64,000 nucleotides of DNA from NCBI GenBank assembly GCA_036898135.1, contig CM072515.1:76479072-76543071 (forward strand), in the 5' to 3' direction. The notes beneath the pieces are model-generated. The model was not told where the DNA came from. It made no database searches and was given only the letters and a program-made list of their open reading frames with translations. A program made the translations under genes and the position numbers. Of the stretch, positions 43,830 through 56,064 are shown in pieces. Origin of the DNA: Oncomelania hupensis. Taxonomy: Eukaryota > Mollusca > Gastropoda > Littorinimorpha > Pomatiopsidae. Positions within the stretch are counted from its first letter, which is position 1. Each line of letters starts with the position of its first letter.

Positions 43830-44835
43830 ATCCATTGTATTTGTATCGTATCGCATTGTAAATAACACTCCACAATCCTCATCCACGCTCGCCATCGCAA
43901 GTTATGTACAAGCGACAGACCAACAAGGAAAGACCGAAGAAATCAAAGAAGGAAAGAAAAAAATATTTAAAAAAAAGAAGAATGGAAAAGAAAGACTACA
44001 TGCTTACATGAACAAATAGGCGCGCAGAAAGTGCCAGACGAAACAAAAGATAACTGGGACAAGAAAAGAAACGGTCAGCACTTCAGTTGTTCTGCCGTGG
44101 CCTACACCATTGAGCCAACTGCGTCCAGTTATTTCTTTAAGTTTTAATTTTGTTTGTTGGTATTTTCAGGTTTTTCTTGAAAACTATTGTAATAAATGCA
44201 AACTTCGTTTCTCTTAACGCAGGTGTTCGTTGCGTTTAGCTGTTCTTAACTTTGTGGGCTGTCAAAGTAATTTCTCTCTCCCCCTCCCCCTCCCCCACCA
44301 TCACCCTCTGTTTCCTGCCATCTCTTACATTCCTCCACCCCACCTCCCACGCCCCACCCCCAGCAGTTGTCAGTAGGGCAGGAGCGAGAAGAAGAAGAAA
44401 GTGACTTGCAAGTCAACAACTCAATTAGTGAGTTGACAACACGTCTCCGCCCTGACTGCTGATGTCCACACATCTGCAACCCGGCCTGTGGCTACGTTCG
44501 TATGTTCCAGTCATCCTTTAACACGCGTCGATCAATCCCAGCACCACCACCCCTCCCGACCCCCCACCAAAAGGTTTTGGAGCTTTGAGAATCAGCCTGG
44601 TTCTAATACGTTTGGCAATTGAATAGTTTGAGGAAAGGCTTCCTTTAATAACCATACACCATCTCACTTATTATTTTTTTAAAATTCTATCGTTCTTACA
44701 TACTTGCTTGAGCTTTACAACTGCTTGCAAAGAGTTAAGCAGTACAGCAAAAGGTACATTTTTATGCGTTTTAAAGAGAATGCATACTGTGAATATCTTT
44801 TCTGTAACATTTTTTAAAAGCTTTTTGATTCTCAA
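43830..44835. other. No gene seen
   Basis: A-rich at 43950-44000, C-rich at 44275-44370. No domain recognised. Confidence 0.4.
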
Positions 44836-45605
44836 TTACAGCTCATAGCTTTGTGTGGTTCGGAAATATGGGGTTTAGACTAGTCTTCGGTTCATTGTAA
44901 GAAACTACATTTATTTGCGTTAAAAAAGGATTTTTTTTTAGGAATTGATACTCGTACTCCTAATGATTTTGTTTACGGTGAGTTAAATCGATACGCCATT
45001 TAAATGAATGCGCTTGTAAGCTGTATTGCTTAAAGTTAACACGTAGGGAACCTCGTCTTCCTACAAAGGTGTATGTAACGTTGCCGACATTAGATGAGAG
45101 GGGGGTAAATGCATGGGCAACGAATGTACAGTCATGTCTTTTTATGTATGCATATGGTTTTGTATGGTTAAATCAAGGTGTGCAAGAGATCAAAAAATTT
45201 TTTTTGCAGAAAATTTAAACAGCGACTTGTGGATTGCAGATAGCAAGACTGGCGTAATTATGTACAAAATGGTGGCAGATATACAATGTATTGTTTATTT
45301 GGGGGCAGTAATCATTGTGTAAAAACGTATTTGGGATATTCCAAATATTCTTGACAGGAATTTAATGTTTATAACGACAAAAGTTCGTGTTGGTGTGTCA
45401 GATATTTGTGTGCATTATTACAGATATTGAAATACCACACAAGCCGCTGTAAAATGGCCACTTTGTTAAGAAAACAAAGAAGATTTTGTTTGGGCAGTTT
45501 ATTAGATGAAGTCCACTTTGCATTATGCTGTCCAAAGTTACATAACACAAGAGTGCACTTTGCTGAATACATCACAAACACTTATACAAATAAAAACAAC
45601 ATGAT
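44836..45605 (+). pseudogene. LINE ORF2 C-terminal region, decayed
   Basis: In shifting frames: ALCGSEIWGLD (44850-44880), GIDTRTPNDFVYGELNRY (44941-44995), YGFVWLNQGVQEIKKFF (45150-45210), an FRLG-like stretch, and KYHTSRCKMA...DEVHFALCCPKLHNTR (45428-45550). This is the order found in the C-terminal third of a LINE-type reverse-transcriptase protein with a CCHC-like end. At least four frame changes and several stops make it a pseudogene. The RT active site is upstream of this fragment and missing. No 3' tail was recognised. Confidence 0.75.
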
Positions 45606-45668
45606 AGTGGTCTTCAATTGTATTTTTACAGCAAATGCAAAACCTATCAGCAACTGAGACATTTAAAC

Positions 45669-45671
45669 GAC

Positions 45672-45729
<58 letters not shown>
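45669..45729. repeat. (GA)n microsatellite
   Basis: GA dinucleotides. A second GA-rich patch lies at 45837-45875. Confidence 0.95.
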
Positions 45730-45732
<3 letters not shown>

Positions 45733-45841
45733 ATATAAGATATGATAAGATAACCATTTTATTTCTGCAAAGGTAAAAGAGTAAGCGCTGGATGCGCCTT
45801 TTTACATCTTGCCCTTGGGGCTTGGGGACGAGAAAGAAGGA

Positions 45842-45873
<32 letters not shown>

Positions 45874-45875
45874 TG

Positions 45876-46532
45876 GAACGGTTACAACAGGAGACTGAAT
45901 CTTTTAGCAAACACGCTGCTATCCTTTTTTTTATGAGCAATAAACTGAACACAGTGAAAAGCCTGTATGACACAGAACGCACTCATTCTGAAAACCTGAC
46001 CGCCATGCAAAGAGGAAGGCAACCCAAAGCCCATAGGAACCAATCAGGGTTGGCCGTTGTCAACCCGTTTCAATCGACACAAATTACCCGTTACACCATC
46101 CCACTCGCGCGCGCGTATGCACGCACACCCACACCCACACCCACACGCACGCGCACACACACACATCCACACACTTTCAAGAGTTTATTCTCTATAGACC
46201 GCATGAATATGATTGTGTATTTAGAGATAGGCTATCATGACATCAAAGACAATGTTGAAGGCTTCAACATGATTGTAAATGTAATTATCCAGCCGAGACA
46301 TCAGAACACTTTCTTCTCTCCTGTCCACTATTTATTAATGCAAGAACACAGACAATACATACTCTGAATCTTGAATCTCAAGATGTTATAATATTACTCT
46401 ATGGCAACGAATGTTTGTCCGTGCAGGAGAATAGTATTATAGTGGCAGTTGTCCACGAATTTCTGCGACTGTCAGGCCGTTTTCACTAATAGTAACTAGC
46501 TAACTTGCCTTTTTGTCTGTTATTTTAAAGAT

Positions 46533-46577
<45 letters not shown>

Positions 46578-47090
46578 TTGTTTCTTCCGTGGTACCTACC
46601 TACCTTCTGCAAACTCCTTGCTGCAACTGTTTCCTAGTGAATCTCTCGCTATTATTTTGTTATGAGTTCATTATCTTTTTCTAATTGTTTTTGTTTTTAT
46701 TTGTTTTTACATTTGTGTATATCTTTTTTTAATTTATTTGTATGTTGCTTATGATTATACTTTCCTTATCATTGTTATTGTTCTTGTGTTGATGGCAATG
46801 TATTTGTATCTCAATGATGTAATTATTCCGCCTTAACTGACGCAGATTATTGTAACTTATCCAGGTATGCACTCACTTAAGCTTTGCCTTTTGTGTATTC
46901 CTGTTACTGTATTTATGTATTTGTCAGATCAGAAATTTAACTGAATAAACCATTGTTTAAACCAACATGATTGGACAAAAAGTCTTACTGCAGACCTAGG
47001 TATACTCACGTCACATCATTGACATTATTTTCTCTCTCTTTCGCCCTCCTCTTTCTCGCTCTCATCATACGCGCTGTAGCAAATGGGCAG
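45876..47090. other. No gene seen
   Basis: AC-rich at 46122-46165. A T-run lies at 46535-46565. AATAAA at about 46944 is in a 3'-UTR-like AT-rich stretch, but no coding sequence precedes it. Confidence 0.4.
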
Positions 47091-47093
47091 ATT

Positions 47094-47113
47094 TCACACA
47101 CACACACACACCT

Positions 47114-47146
<33 letters not shown>
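47094..47146. repeat. (AC)n microsatellite
   Basis: AC dinucleotides with one CTCC break. 47147-47730 is unassigned. Confidence 0.95.
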
Positions 47147-47148
<2 letters not shown>

Positions 47149-47734
47149 AATATTTTATTCTCCATAACATCGCCTGAACATATGCACGTACAGAATTATA
47201 TGTATGACAAGAAGGCTGAAGCAAGCACCATCATGATTGGACAGAGGCAAGTTATGCACACACACATGAAATAACACTCACACACACACACAACATAAAC
47301 ACACAAAGATATTGGTTGTAAGGCATTATCGCTGTAACGCTCGCGAAATCCAAGGATTTGTTGGCTGATGGGTGGAATTCAGAGTAAGCCCCCTACACAT
47401 AGAATTCTTACTGAATGAATCACTGCTGCCTTGTATCCCATCTATACAATGAACGCTGTTGTATTAGGAGACAAGGAAATAAGATATTTTATTGACATGT
47501 GAACTCACAAGAAACGCATTTGGTCAAGGCTGCAGCATGCACAATAAAATGTAAGCTTGTACAAAGGTTAGAGTTTCTGTAAGCTTGCACATAACACTGA
47601 TGAATAAGTTGATAGCACAACGCCATTATAGAAAGACTAGTGGTTTTTGTACCCTGGCAAACCAGGGTACACAGGTTGCTGTTTAAAATGTAGACAGAGA
47701 GACAACTGTTGTCTGCGAGTTTCATTTGGACGAT

Positions 47735-47945
47735 GATACCTCCCAATATCCCCCTTGATACCTCACCATACCCCCCCCCCTGATATCTCCCCGTCCCTCC
47801 CATGATGCCTCACCATACCCCCTTGATACCTCCCCGAACCCACTTGATACCTCCCCATACCCCCTTGATACCTTCCGTACCCCCCTTGTAACCTACCTGT
47901 ACCCTCCTTGATACTTCCCCGTTGATCGTTTCGCAGGTATGGATG
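47735..47945 (+). repeat. 21-22-bp minisatellite GATACCTCCCCATACCCCCTT
   Basis: About nine imperfect units. Related ACCATACCCCCTT-type units continue at 48176-48260 after the SINE. Confidence 0.85.
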
Positions 47946-48175
47946 AAAGGAATCGACGTTGTTGTTGTTGTTGTTTGTAGATTATAGTCACACGACACTT
48001 TCGCATATAGGTGACTACTGGACCGATTTATACTGACACCAGCGGGCCAGTTGTTGGTAAAGGGGACAATAATATGATCACACGTTGATCAATCCGGGAT
48101 TCGAACCAGCGACCTTTCGGTTACTAGCAAGACGCTCTTACCAACTGAGCTACCCGGCCCCTCAAAGGAATCGAC
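47946..48175 (-). mobile_element. tRNA-derived SINE family E with 12-bp target duplications
   Basis: The element is 47958-48163. The direct repeats AAAGGAATCGAC lie at 47946-47957 and 48164-48175. On the minus strand the head is GGCCGGGTAGCTCAGTTGG (A box) with GGTTCGAATCCCGG (B box). The short body ends in an (AAC)n tail (GTT on the plus strand, 47958-47976). The head resembles a tRNA well, but the anticodon arm is not paired. It is the only copy of this family in the window. Confidence 0.93.
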
Positions 48176-48265
48176 CATCACCATACCCCCTTATATATAC
48201 CCGTATCCCCGTTAAACCTACCCGTAGCCCCCTTTTACCTACACGTACTACCCCATCCCGATCCT

Positions 48266-48267
<2 letters not shown>

Positions 48268-48312
<45 letters not shown>

Positions 48313-48434
48313 TTGAATATTGAATAATACAAATAGAAATCATAAAAAAACACCAAGGTTTTAAAAGAAAATTTGATAAAAGATATAATAATAATAATAA
48401 TAATAATTATTATTATTATTATTATTAGTTTATA

Positions 48435-48513
<79 letters not shown>
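48268..48513. repeat. AAT microsatellites with ATT inversion
   Basis: AAT at 48268-48311. At 48386-48427 an AAT block meets an ATT block and forms a potential hairpin. AAT again at 48437-48512. Confidence 0.95.
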
Positions 48514-48515
<2 letters not shown>

Positions 48516-49844
48516 GTTAAAAGTAAAAAGCCTAAATTAAAAAGAAAAATATCCATATTGTAGTGTAAAAAAAAAATTAAAAGAATATGGCCCGCGGGAG
48601 ATTTGAACTTGGGTTGCCTGCACGGTAGGAGAATGTCTTATTAAGTTTTTTGGTCTATATGGAAAAACATGCTGAAACCTCGATTCGATTTTTAATTAAT
48701 CACATTTAATTAGTTAAACACACAATTTTGTAAGATTGGTGACATGAGTGCAAAAGTGTTTTGAATGGAAATAAAACAAACTTTGCGGTATTACTGACAC
48801 AGGTTGAATCGAAACCGCGCGCGGAATGAGGCTATTGCAGTTTGTGGACTTTTTGTTTATTTATTTATCTCAGAAACGGTTAAACGTTCGGTAAGGAAAT
48901 GTCGGCTATAACGATTTCGCGGGTTTTGAGCGCACAGCAGGCCGATCCGCAGCGCCCAGCACCTGCCCAGATCAGCGTCCATACCGACAAACTTTACAGT
49001 AGAGGCGAGGAAGGACTTCCGGCTAAGCAATTTATATATATAGATAAGTTTTTGTTTGCGGTCTAAATCAGTTCATTTGTGAACAGACATTAAAGGAATT
49101 GTTTGAATTGAAGCGAACTGGCAAAATAAAATATGACATATGAAAGTTAACGCTCTTATTAAATTGTAGAATAACATGGTGACTTCTTTTCTTTTCTTTT
49201 ATTAATTTTTTTCAATCGGCGAACTCATCAAGACACCTCTAACTTTAGCTTCGTAAAGGAAAGAATAATGTAGTGCACAGATACGCATAAAGCCCAACAT
49301 TTGAATTGTTCTTTTAAAAAAAAAAGGAGTGGAGGGTGGAGGGGGGGGAGGTGCCGTAACCTCTCGGTCGTTAGAGAGAAAGCGTTTAGGGCTCCCTTTT
49401 CTCTAGACAAGCTTAATGAGGGCGGTGCCTATCTCTCCCTCCCTTGCTGGGTGGTGACAGCAGGACTACACAGTGCTTGAGATAGGTGGCAGATGGTACA
49501 CAACAACGGCCAACACAATCCTCCCTTGATAAACTCTGCTGGCACTGTAGAGGACTTCACTTTCATAAATCTCTTCTCTGTGACTCCCCGATTTAGCTCT
49601 GTACAGCAGTTTCATTTGCTCGCACTCTCAATTTTAGTGCGCATATCGCTCGCTGCAAAAGCTTGCACGGCACGTGAATATACACGCCTGCACTCAAACC
49701 CATATAGCGACAGTCTTGACCAGTTTAGAGTGACAAAGCTAAACTAACCAAACAATGCAGTGTTGAACTTACATTATTTGCAAACTTAGCTCTCCCTCAC
49801 CTTCCATCCTCTATAACAGGCCTAGAAACTTTATTATCACAGGT
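48514..49844. other. No gene seen
   Basis: A possible degenerate tRNA-like head (minus) lies at about 48590-48640. CAGATCAGCGTCC...GAAGGACTTCCGG near 48960-49025 looks repeat-derived but has no partner here. Confidence 0.35.
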
Positions 49845-50090
49845 TTAGGGCGCGTCCACATGACGAGCTTCGAGCGAAGCTTTAAGCTGCGCTTCAGCTG
49901 CGCTGCGAAAAGTCTAACTAGAATTACTGTAGAAGCGTCCACACCACGAGCGGTAGCCGCGCGGTTGTTGCTAGCTTCGAGCGGCGGTAATGTTTCCGGC
50001 ATTTATCGAAGCTCGAAGCTCAAGCGGTGTTTTTTTTGTCCTTGACCTTGATTGGTTTTGTGTCCTTGGCCTTAAATCAGTCTTCTTACC

Positions 50091-50177
50091 ACCCTTCGCT
50101 GACCGGTCCTGATTTGGCTCGGAAGAGTCCGCTGGACCTAAAGCAACAATAAATCAATCAATCAACCCTTCGCTGAC
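50091..50177 (+). mobile_element. Family A, 61-bp 3' fragment with 13-bp target duplications
   Basis: ACCCTTCGCTGAC at 50091-50103 and 50165-50177 flank 50104-50164, which is only the last part of family A (CCTGATTTGGCTCGGAAG, CCGCTGGACCTAAAGCAA and an (AATC)n tail). Extreme 5' truncation plus a 13-bp duplication is the mark of LINE-type retroposition. Confidence 0.93.
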
Positions 50178-52249
50178 GGAATCAGAGAGGTACAAAATAA
50201 GAGATTGTGGCAGAAAAAACAAACAAAAAGATTTTCGAACGGGGAGGTTCGAGCAAAGCTGTTTCAGGAGGTGCCTATAATGGCACGGCACTCAAGTTAG
50301 TGATTGAGTGAAGATGGTTATAAATTTTATAATAAAATGACCAATTGCTCTTTTCGTACAGTATAGGCCTAATTGACAAAATTGCAGCTTTATCATTTGC
50401 GCCATCGCCATTAAGCAATAATAGTACCCAGTAAGTGGTTTTTTTCTTTATTATGTTTTAACACAATTTGTTGCAAATAAAATACAGATCTAGATCTATT
50501 AAGCGAATTCACATTTGATGTTTTCACTCAGATTTAGAACCGTGCTTATAGTCCCAAATTCAACCTAGATTTATATCTGGATTTTATAAATAAAAAATAA
50601 ATAAAAGGGCTATGATGGTAAATTATCAATGAACACTTATGATATAGGTATTGTGTGTTTGATGGCAGCCAATTTACAAAAATATATAGTTAACGTTTTA
50701 ACTTGGGTTTATTTCTTTGTAGGGGTGGGGGGAGGGGGGGGGAACAAGAGAGAGAAAAGGGGAAGGCTGAACAGTAAATGACCAACATTTGGGTGGAGTG
50801 CATGATTGCAGGTCCATCTGTTTTAAATCTGCACACTTTGTTTTAATTTTTTTTAAAAATAGTACATTCCATGTTGATCTTAAAAGAAAAGTGACCAACT
50901 TTAGATTTAAAATCACAAGCATTGTGACGTATATGAACATTGTGGGAAAACTAAAGTCACGAGTCTCATCCTTCATTATCACTGCCGTCAGTTAGTTCAG
51001 CCAGACATCTTCTATTGTAGTGGTGTTGGTGGTGTTGGAGAGAAGATGATGTGATGGGGGTGATGGTGAAGAATTTCATTCATTCGCTCTCTCTCTCTTC
51101 CCCAACGCCAGTCCGTGATGACCGTTGAACTGTTTTATTCAGAAGACATGATACTAAGAGCAAAGGCATTGCTGGAGTGGAACAACCCTTATCTGTTGCG
51201 TTGTGCGGTGTGCTCTCCCCATGCCGATGTTTGTGTTTTGCTTTTATTACGGACCGTCAGCCGCAGCGGCCGTGCTGCTTAAGCATTTCCCACCCGCCCC
51301 AAAATCTTGGCTCGCTGGCTAAGTTTGTGTTAGTAACTAAACTTACTTTGACGCATAAGGCTAGAAACGCAAACGAATACTAAGCAAATTATATATTGAC
51401 GGAAACGCAAAAATACAACCTTTCTTCTGTTATAACAATGTCGGACCTATCTGCTTCAAAATAAAAATAATACGCAATTTAAGAGGGAGTTGGCTGCTGC
51501 TCCTAAGAATGTCACGACTCTAAACTCATAACTCTTTAATTTAATACAATTATAAATAATAATAGTAATGACAAAGAAAGAACAACGTCTCCTCTTTTCA
51601 ATGATATACAATATGGCATGGTTACTATTTTGTGTTCCGACTATGGCGAACTAAACTAGAAAACATCTAACACAACAACTTACAGTTACCTTTATAGCCT
51701 TCTGACAGCTTTTCACTGTTTCCCTTTCAATGTGTATGTCACTATAAAACTAATATTTTATTTAAGTATCTACTATTAGAGAATGAACTACGACATCGGA
51801 AAATATCACACTAAGGTGTTACAGTGGAGAATCTTTGCTACACTAGCATCATTTACAATTTATAATCTTATCATGTTTTGTAGGCAAGCGGGAAGATCCG
51901 TTAAAACCGGCCAAATTCCAGAACAGCTTCAGCAGCAGCCGCGCCGAGCATACAGTGCGGTGTCTTTATCAACATGATATGCATCGCGCTATCCTAAACA
52001 TCACGCTCTAATTCAAAATTGCTACATAAATCACAAATAAAGTTTATATATTCTAATAGAGAATTTAACGCTGCATCTAATGGTTATATGCTTTAAAGGA
52101 TCTGAAAAATGTATATCAAGTTATTTCATACAGTTAGTTTAAACATAACAGAGAACAAAGTTAGGCCTACATATCGTATGGTCAGAAATACTCGTAGCCA
52201 GCACGGCTACATATAATTATAGTAGAAGCTGTCTGGTTCAGCAAAGTTA

Positions 52250-52836
52250 TATTAACTGTACTTTTCCTGCCAGTTCACTGCACCAACCCTGACAAAATAC
52301 TCAACCAGCTGTACTCTCACCCTTGCTAAGTATTGTCCAGTACGACCTGAGTAACACCCCATCCGTCTGTCCTGTTCGCCACGGACATGAGTATCATCCC
52401 AGATCTCCGTGTCCTTTTTTATATCAGCGACCTCATGGTGGATGACTGCATTGTGCAAGGCAACAGTGCTAGCACAATGTTGTCAGCAGTGGTCACGTTG
52501 TGCAGATTGCTGTTTTCAGCACTTACCATTTTCCAGCAAGCACTACAAACCCGCATTCTACACAACGGCTTGCCATAGAATGGCGATAATTGAAGATGAT
52601 ATCGACTGTGTTGATGCGTGTTATTAGGTATGGCTTGGGCGATAGGCTGGGTTACCTACCCAAAAAATAGGAAAGGTGAATGTTGGAATTTGGTAGTGGG
52701 ACGTATTTACTGTATTCCCTTCAAGGCAGAATTTCATCTGAAACCTGGAAAATATTCCATCACTCTCTTTTCCGTAGGCTCCAACTTCAACAGAAATAAA
52801 TTTTAGTTGCGGGTCTGCGATGCCTTGCAAAACCAC
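52250..52836 (-). pseudogene. Harbinger-type transposase remnant
   Basis: Minus strand from 52836: VLQGIADPQLKFISVEVGAYGKESDG, then CLEGNTVN and FPIFWVGNPAY. This fits the catalytic-core region of Harbinger-type nucleases, in which an ADP/VD...VG.YGK.SDG block is followed by a V.GD.AY block; here the expected acidic residue after VG is N. The C-terminal part at 52458-52252 ends in LVEYFVRVGAVNWQEKYS. Between them are frame breaks and stops. It lies inside the TIR-bounded element at 49848-53065 and would have cut and joined its ends. The N-terminal part is not recognisable. Confidence 0.7.
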
Positions 52837-53090
52837 AGATAATAAACTTCTGAACGACAGCTAGCATCACGCTCGCAGGCAGCTAGCTGTAACAGCTTGT
52901 CATGTGGCCACCCAAGCTGTCGCCGAGCTTACAGCCAGCTGTGCAGCTAGCGAGCTGCTAGCTTTTTGACGCTTTTGGTGTGGCTACCCACCGCTCAAAG
53001 CTCAAAGCTCGTCCCACGCTACGCCACCGCTAGCTCAAAGCGCAGCTCGTCATGTGGACGCGCCCTTAGAAAACTGAGTCGTGAAACACC

Positions 53091-53142
53091 GTGAGATTCG
53101 AACCTGGGCTAGGCGAACGCTCTAACCACTGAACTGCGACCG
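53091..53142 (-). mobile_element. tRNA-like SINE head fragment
   Basis: The minus strand has CAGTTCAGTGGTTAGAGCG and GGTTCGAATCTC at near-tRNA spacing, 25 bp from the Harbinger end. GTTGTTG sequence follows. Confidence 0.45.
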
Positions 53143-53690
53143 TGTGTCTTGTTGCTGTTGTTGACATTATTGACGGCAGCTACAGAACATCCGGTCTCCC
53201 AAGTGTCAATCCTATATCAACCGATACTGCTCGACTCATCTGTCTGCTCTATCGCAAATGGTAGTGTAGGAGTTAACCTTTAATATTCTTTCTTGACGCG
53301 TTGTTAGCATCGTCTCACGCGCGTGCTCTCCAACAGCCTTAGATAATCAATGAGTACGATCTATTTATTGTACGGTCTTTGATTCCATGTGCTGCCACAC
53401 TTAAGGGGTGTAGATAATACAAAATGATCGTTGGTTTGCTGCCATAATATTCCACGTAAGCACGCCATTGACGTAGATGATGACGATGATGATGATGATG
53501 ATGATGATGATGATATAATAGTAGTCTTGTATAGCGCAGATGGTGTCCAGGGATAAAGTTCGTAGACTATTTCGATGCAGAAACAGTTCCTTAACCTAGG
53601 GTAGTCCCACTTGTTTTCGAAAGCCGGTTTAAGGTTCCGAACATGCGTAGAATAATAAAACTAGAAGAACAAAATGGATGTATGACTAGA
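53143..53690. other. No gene; GAT run
   Basis: GAT microsatellite at 53479-53513 followed by TAGTAGTCTTGTATAGCGC, resembling an inverted retroposon 3' end. The rest is unassigned. Confidence 0.45.
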
Positions 53691-53696
53691 ATTAAA

Positions 53697-54032
53697 AAAA
53701 GAGGAATGTTTAAATAGATCTTTTAATAAAAATAGGGATATTTAGATCTTTTAATAAAAATAGGGATATTTAGATAGATCTTTTAATAAAAATAGGGACA
53801 TTTAGATAGATCTTTTAATAAAAACAGGGATATTTAGATACATATTTTAATAAAAATAGGGATATTTGGATAGATCTTTAATGTAAAAAATAGGGATTTT
53901 TAGATCCGTCTTTTATTACAAATAAGTTATTTAGATAGATTAAAAACAAATAAATATAGGGATATTTAGATCGGCTTTTTAATTAAAAGCATAAGAATAT
54001 TTAGATAGATTAAAACAAAAAAATAGGGATTT
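53697..54032 (+). repeat. 30-33-bp minisatellite TTTTAATAAAAATAGGGATATTTAGATAG
   Basis: About ten units, most diverged toward the right. No coding potential. Confidence 0.9.
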
Positions 54033-54634
54033 TTTTTCTAGTCTTCTCCTGATCAGTTCTGTCTTCAAACTGCTTCTTCCATATTGCCTCATCATTTGTG
54101 TGTTTGTTTGTCTGTGTGTTTGTCTGTGTGTATGTGTGCGTCTGAGGGGACAATTATGCAATGATGGTTACCAAGCGTATTTTTCACTTAAAAGTTATCA
54201 CCTCCTACCTACACAGCAAGTGTCACAATAATGTAATCAGTAGTTTGGGAAAAACCTATGGTCAAATTGCACCGGCACCTCTCATAAAAACTCGTGGGTA
54301 TCGCCATTATAAATTAAAACGAGGTTAGAATGAAACCAAGTTCCGGTCTGGTTTGTTTTGCTTTTATCAAAGCTTGATGCGTGACTTTTAAATATGGCAA
54401 ATTGCCGAAAACGACGATTGTTAGAGCCAGAAAACGAGTGGGATAAGTATAAAAACGGTGGAGGAAGTACATGCTCAGTGAAAGGATGCAAAAAACAATC
54501 GTAGAGGCCTGTATTTGCGGCGACTTCGGAGGTGCGTCGATCATCGACAGAAAGTGAAACAGGACCTGAAGACCCTTGTAGTTTTCCATAGCTTCGCCGT
54601 CGCAACCTTCACAAAACACGAAGTAGTTGACTAT
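54033..54634. other. No gene seen
   Basis: Short frames on the minus strand at 54282-54619 have no family I recognise. Confidence 0.4.
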
Positions 54635-54866
54635 GTTAGGCGAGCGTTGTGGCCAAGTGGGCTATGGCGGGACTAACTTGCCTTGTCCACAAGACAGAAA
54701 CCAATGGCGCCTGATAGGTGTGGGTTCGAGCCAGCATCTGGGCGTTATGTTTTTCCGAATATTTTTGAAAAATTCACACATAATGTTAGGTAGGTAGGGT
54801 TTAGGCGCGCCACTGGCGATAGAAAGGGATAATAAACTGCAGCAAAAAAAAAAAAAAAAAAAAAAG
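54635..54866 (+). mobile_element. SINE family D with poly-A tail
   Basis: Head GCGAGCGTTGTGGCCAAGTGGGC and B box GGGTTCGAGCC, then TCTGGGCGTTATGTTTTTCC and GGCGCGCCACTGG. It ends in poly-A at 54844-54865. The middle of the body is deleted. Confidence 0.88.
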
Positions 54867-54929
54867 TGAGGGTACGATACTGGTGGCCAGTGACACATGT
54901 TATTATTCTTGAATATTTGGAAATAACTC

Positions 54930-55345
54930 ACTAAAACACGCGGAGAAAGAAACCGGAAGTATGTTTCATTGAGGAGATTCCCGTTGGTGCATAGGATAGC
55001 AGAAAAGGGAAAGAGAAGGTTGTACATTTTGGCGTACTACAAGGGTCAGTATTGGGCCCTCTGCTCTTCACTATGCATATATAAACGATCTTCCCATTCA
55101 TATTAAGATTTCTTGTGAACTTTTTGTAGATGAAACTACCATACATTCTAGCAACATCAATTTTAAGTCATGTATCAGAATCACTGCAGGAAAGTTTAAA
55201 CTAGTTGACTGAATGAACAAGGCTAAATCATTTGTCTATTAACACCCCAAAAACCAAATGCATGATAATAACAACTAGACAAAAACGCCATAATATAACC
55301 TCAACATTTCGGGATTTAACTGTTAGTAAAAAATTATATAAAAAT
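54930..55345 (+). pseudogene. CR1/L2-type LINE ORF2, RT part (left half of split LINE)
   Basis: From 55030: GVLQGSVLGPLLFTMHI, then SESLQESLN, SINTPKTKCMIITTRQKR and TSTFRDLTVS, with stops and frame changes. The active-site region reads LFVDE rather than LFADD. Its continuation (HKVLRVNIDNKLSW) is found only after 61104, past the satellite and duplication block. Confidence 0.85.
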
Positions 55346-55368
55346 TAGCCATTAAAAAAGTGTTGAGA

Positions 55369-55766
55369 GTAATAATAATAATGATAATAATAATACAGGA
55401 TGCTATGTACGCGCCTTTCCCCAAGGCTCAAAGCGCGGCGATCTATACCAACATACACGCTCACCTGTCTCATTTACCCTTACACACACCAAATACACAT
55501 ACATCACTCAAACAGGTGGTGTAAAGGCAGGGAGATCGCTATTAGAAGACGGAAGAAAATCGAATTTTTATTTTTGAAATTTTTATATTGACTGCATCCT
55601 GTACCATTATTGAAGAGAGGGAGGAAACCGGAGTGCCCAAAAAAAACCCTCGGTGACCTCAATAGTCTCGTACCTAAGTCACATACGTTCGCCCCTTGCG
55701 GGAATCGAACCCGCGACCTTCGGCATAGGAAACCGGCGACTTATCCACTGCGCCACGAGGCCACCC
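55369..55766 (-). mobile_element. SINE family B inserted in the LINE
   Basis: Complete copy closely matching 26438-26903, with tRNA-like head near 55766 and an AAT tail at 55369-55397. Both sides carry the LINE-derived words AAAAATTAGCCAT and AAGTGTTGAGAG, i.e. a flanking direct repeat of about 29 bp. Confidence 0.9.
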
Positions 55767-56064
55767 CAAAAATTAGCCATCATAAAGTGTTGAGAGTTGA
55801 CATTGATAACAAACTGTCTATTGAAAAATTAGCCATCATAAAGTGTTGAGAGTTGACATTGATAACAACCTGTCTATTTAAAAATTAGCCATCATAAATT
55901 GTTGAGAGTTGACATTGATAACAACCTGTCTATTTAAAAATTAGCCATCATAAAGTGTTGAGAGTTGACATTGATAACAACCTGTTGATTGAAAAATTAG
56001 TCATATAAGGTGTTGAGAGTTGACATTGATAACAAACTGTCTATTGAAAAATTAGCCATATAAA
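55767..56064 (+). repeat. LINE-derived 55-56-bp minisatellite, array 1
   Basis: About five units of the word TTAGCCAT(C)ATAAAGTGTTG, AGAGTTGACATTGATAACAA and CTGTCTATT. The unit translates as HKVLRVDIDNKLS, the same peptide as the LINE at 61120-61160. Confidence 0.95.

Larger units (their letters stand above)
49848..53065 (-). mobile_element. PIF/Harbinger-type DNA transposon
   Basis: 3218 bp. The left end GGGCGCGTCCACATGACGAG is the exact reverse complement of the right end CTCGTCATGTGGACGCGCCC. A TTA trinucleotide flanks both ends (49845-49847 and 53066-53068). The 3-bp TWA duplication is the PIF/Harbinger signature. The terminal 190-200 bp at each end are rich in AGCTCG/AGCTAG repeats, including a second GTCATGTGGCCAC at about 52898. 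The minus strand between 52836 and 52250 carries transposase remnants. A tiny family A copy is nested at 50104-50164. No second, Myb-like ORF was recognised. Confidence 0.85.

Noticed and set aside
43404..43861. Cys/Val-rich proteins of the GT-rich region
   Set aside because: Translation of GT dinucleotides in several frames; no start context or domain.
48090..48163. Functional tRNA gene on the minus strand
   Set aside because: Boxes A and B are good, but the anticodon stem does not pair. It is the head of a SINE with target duplications.
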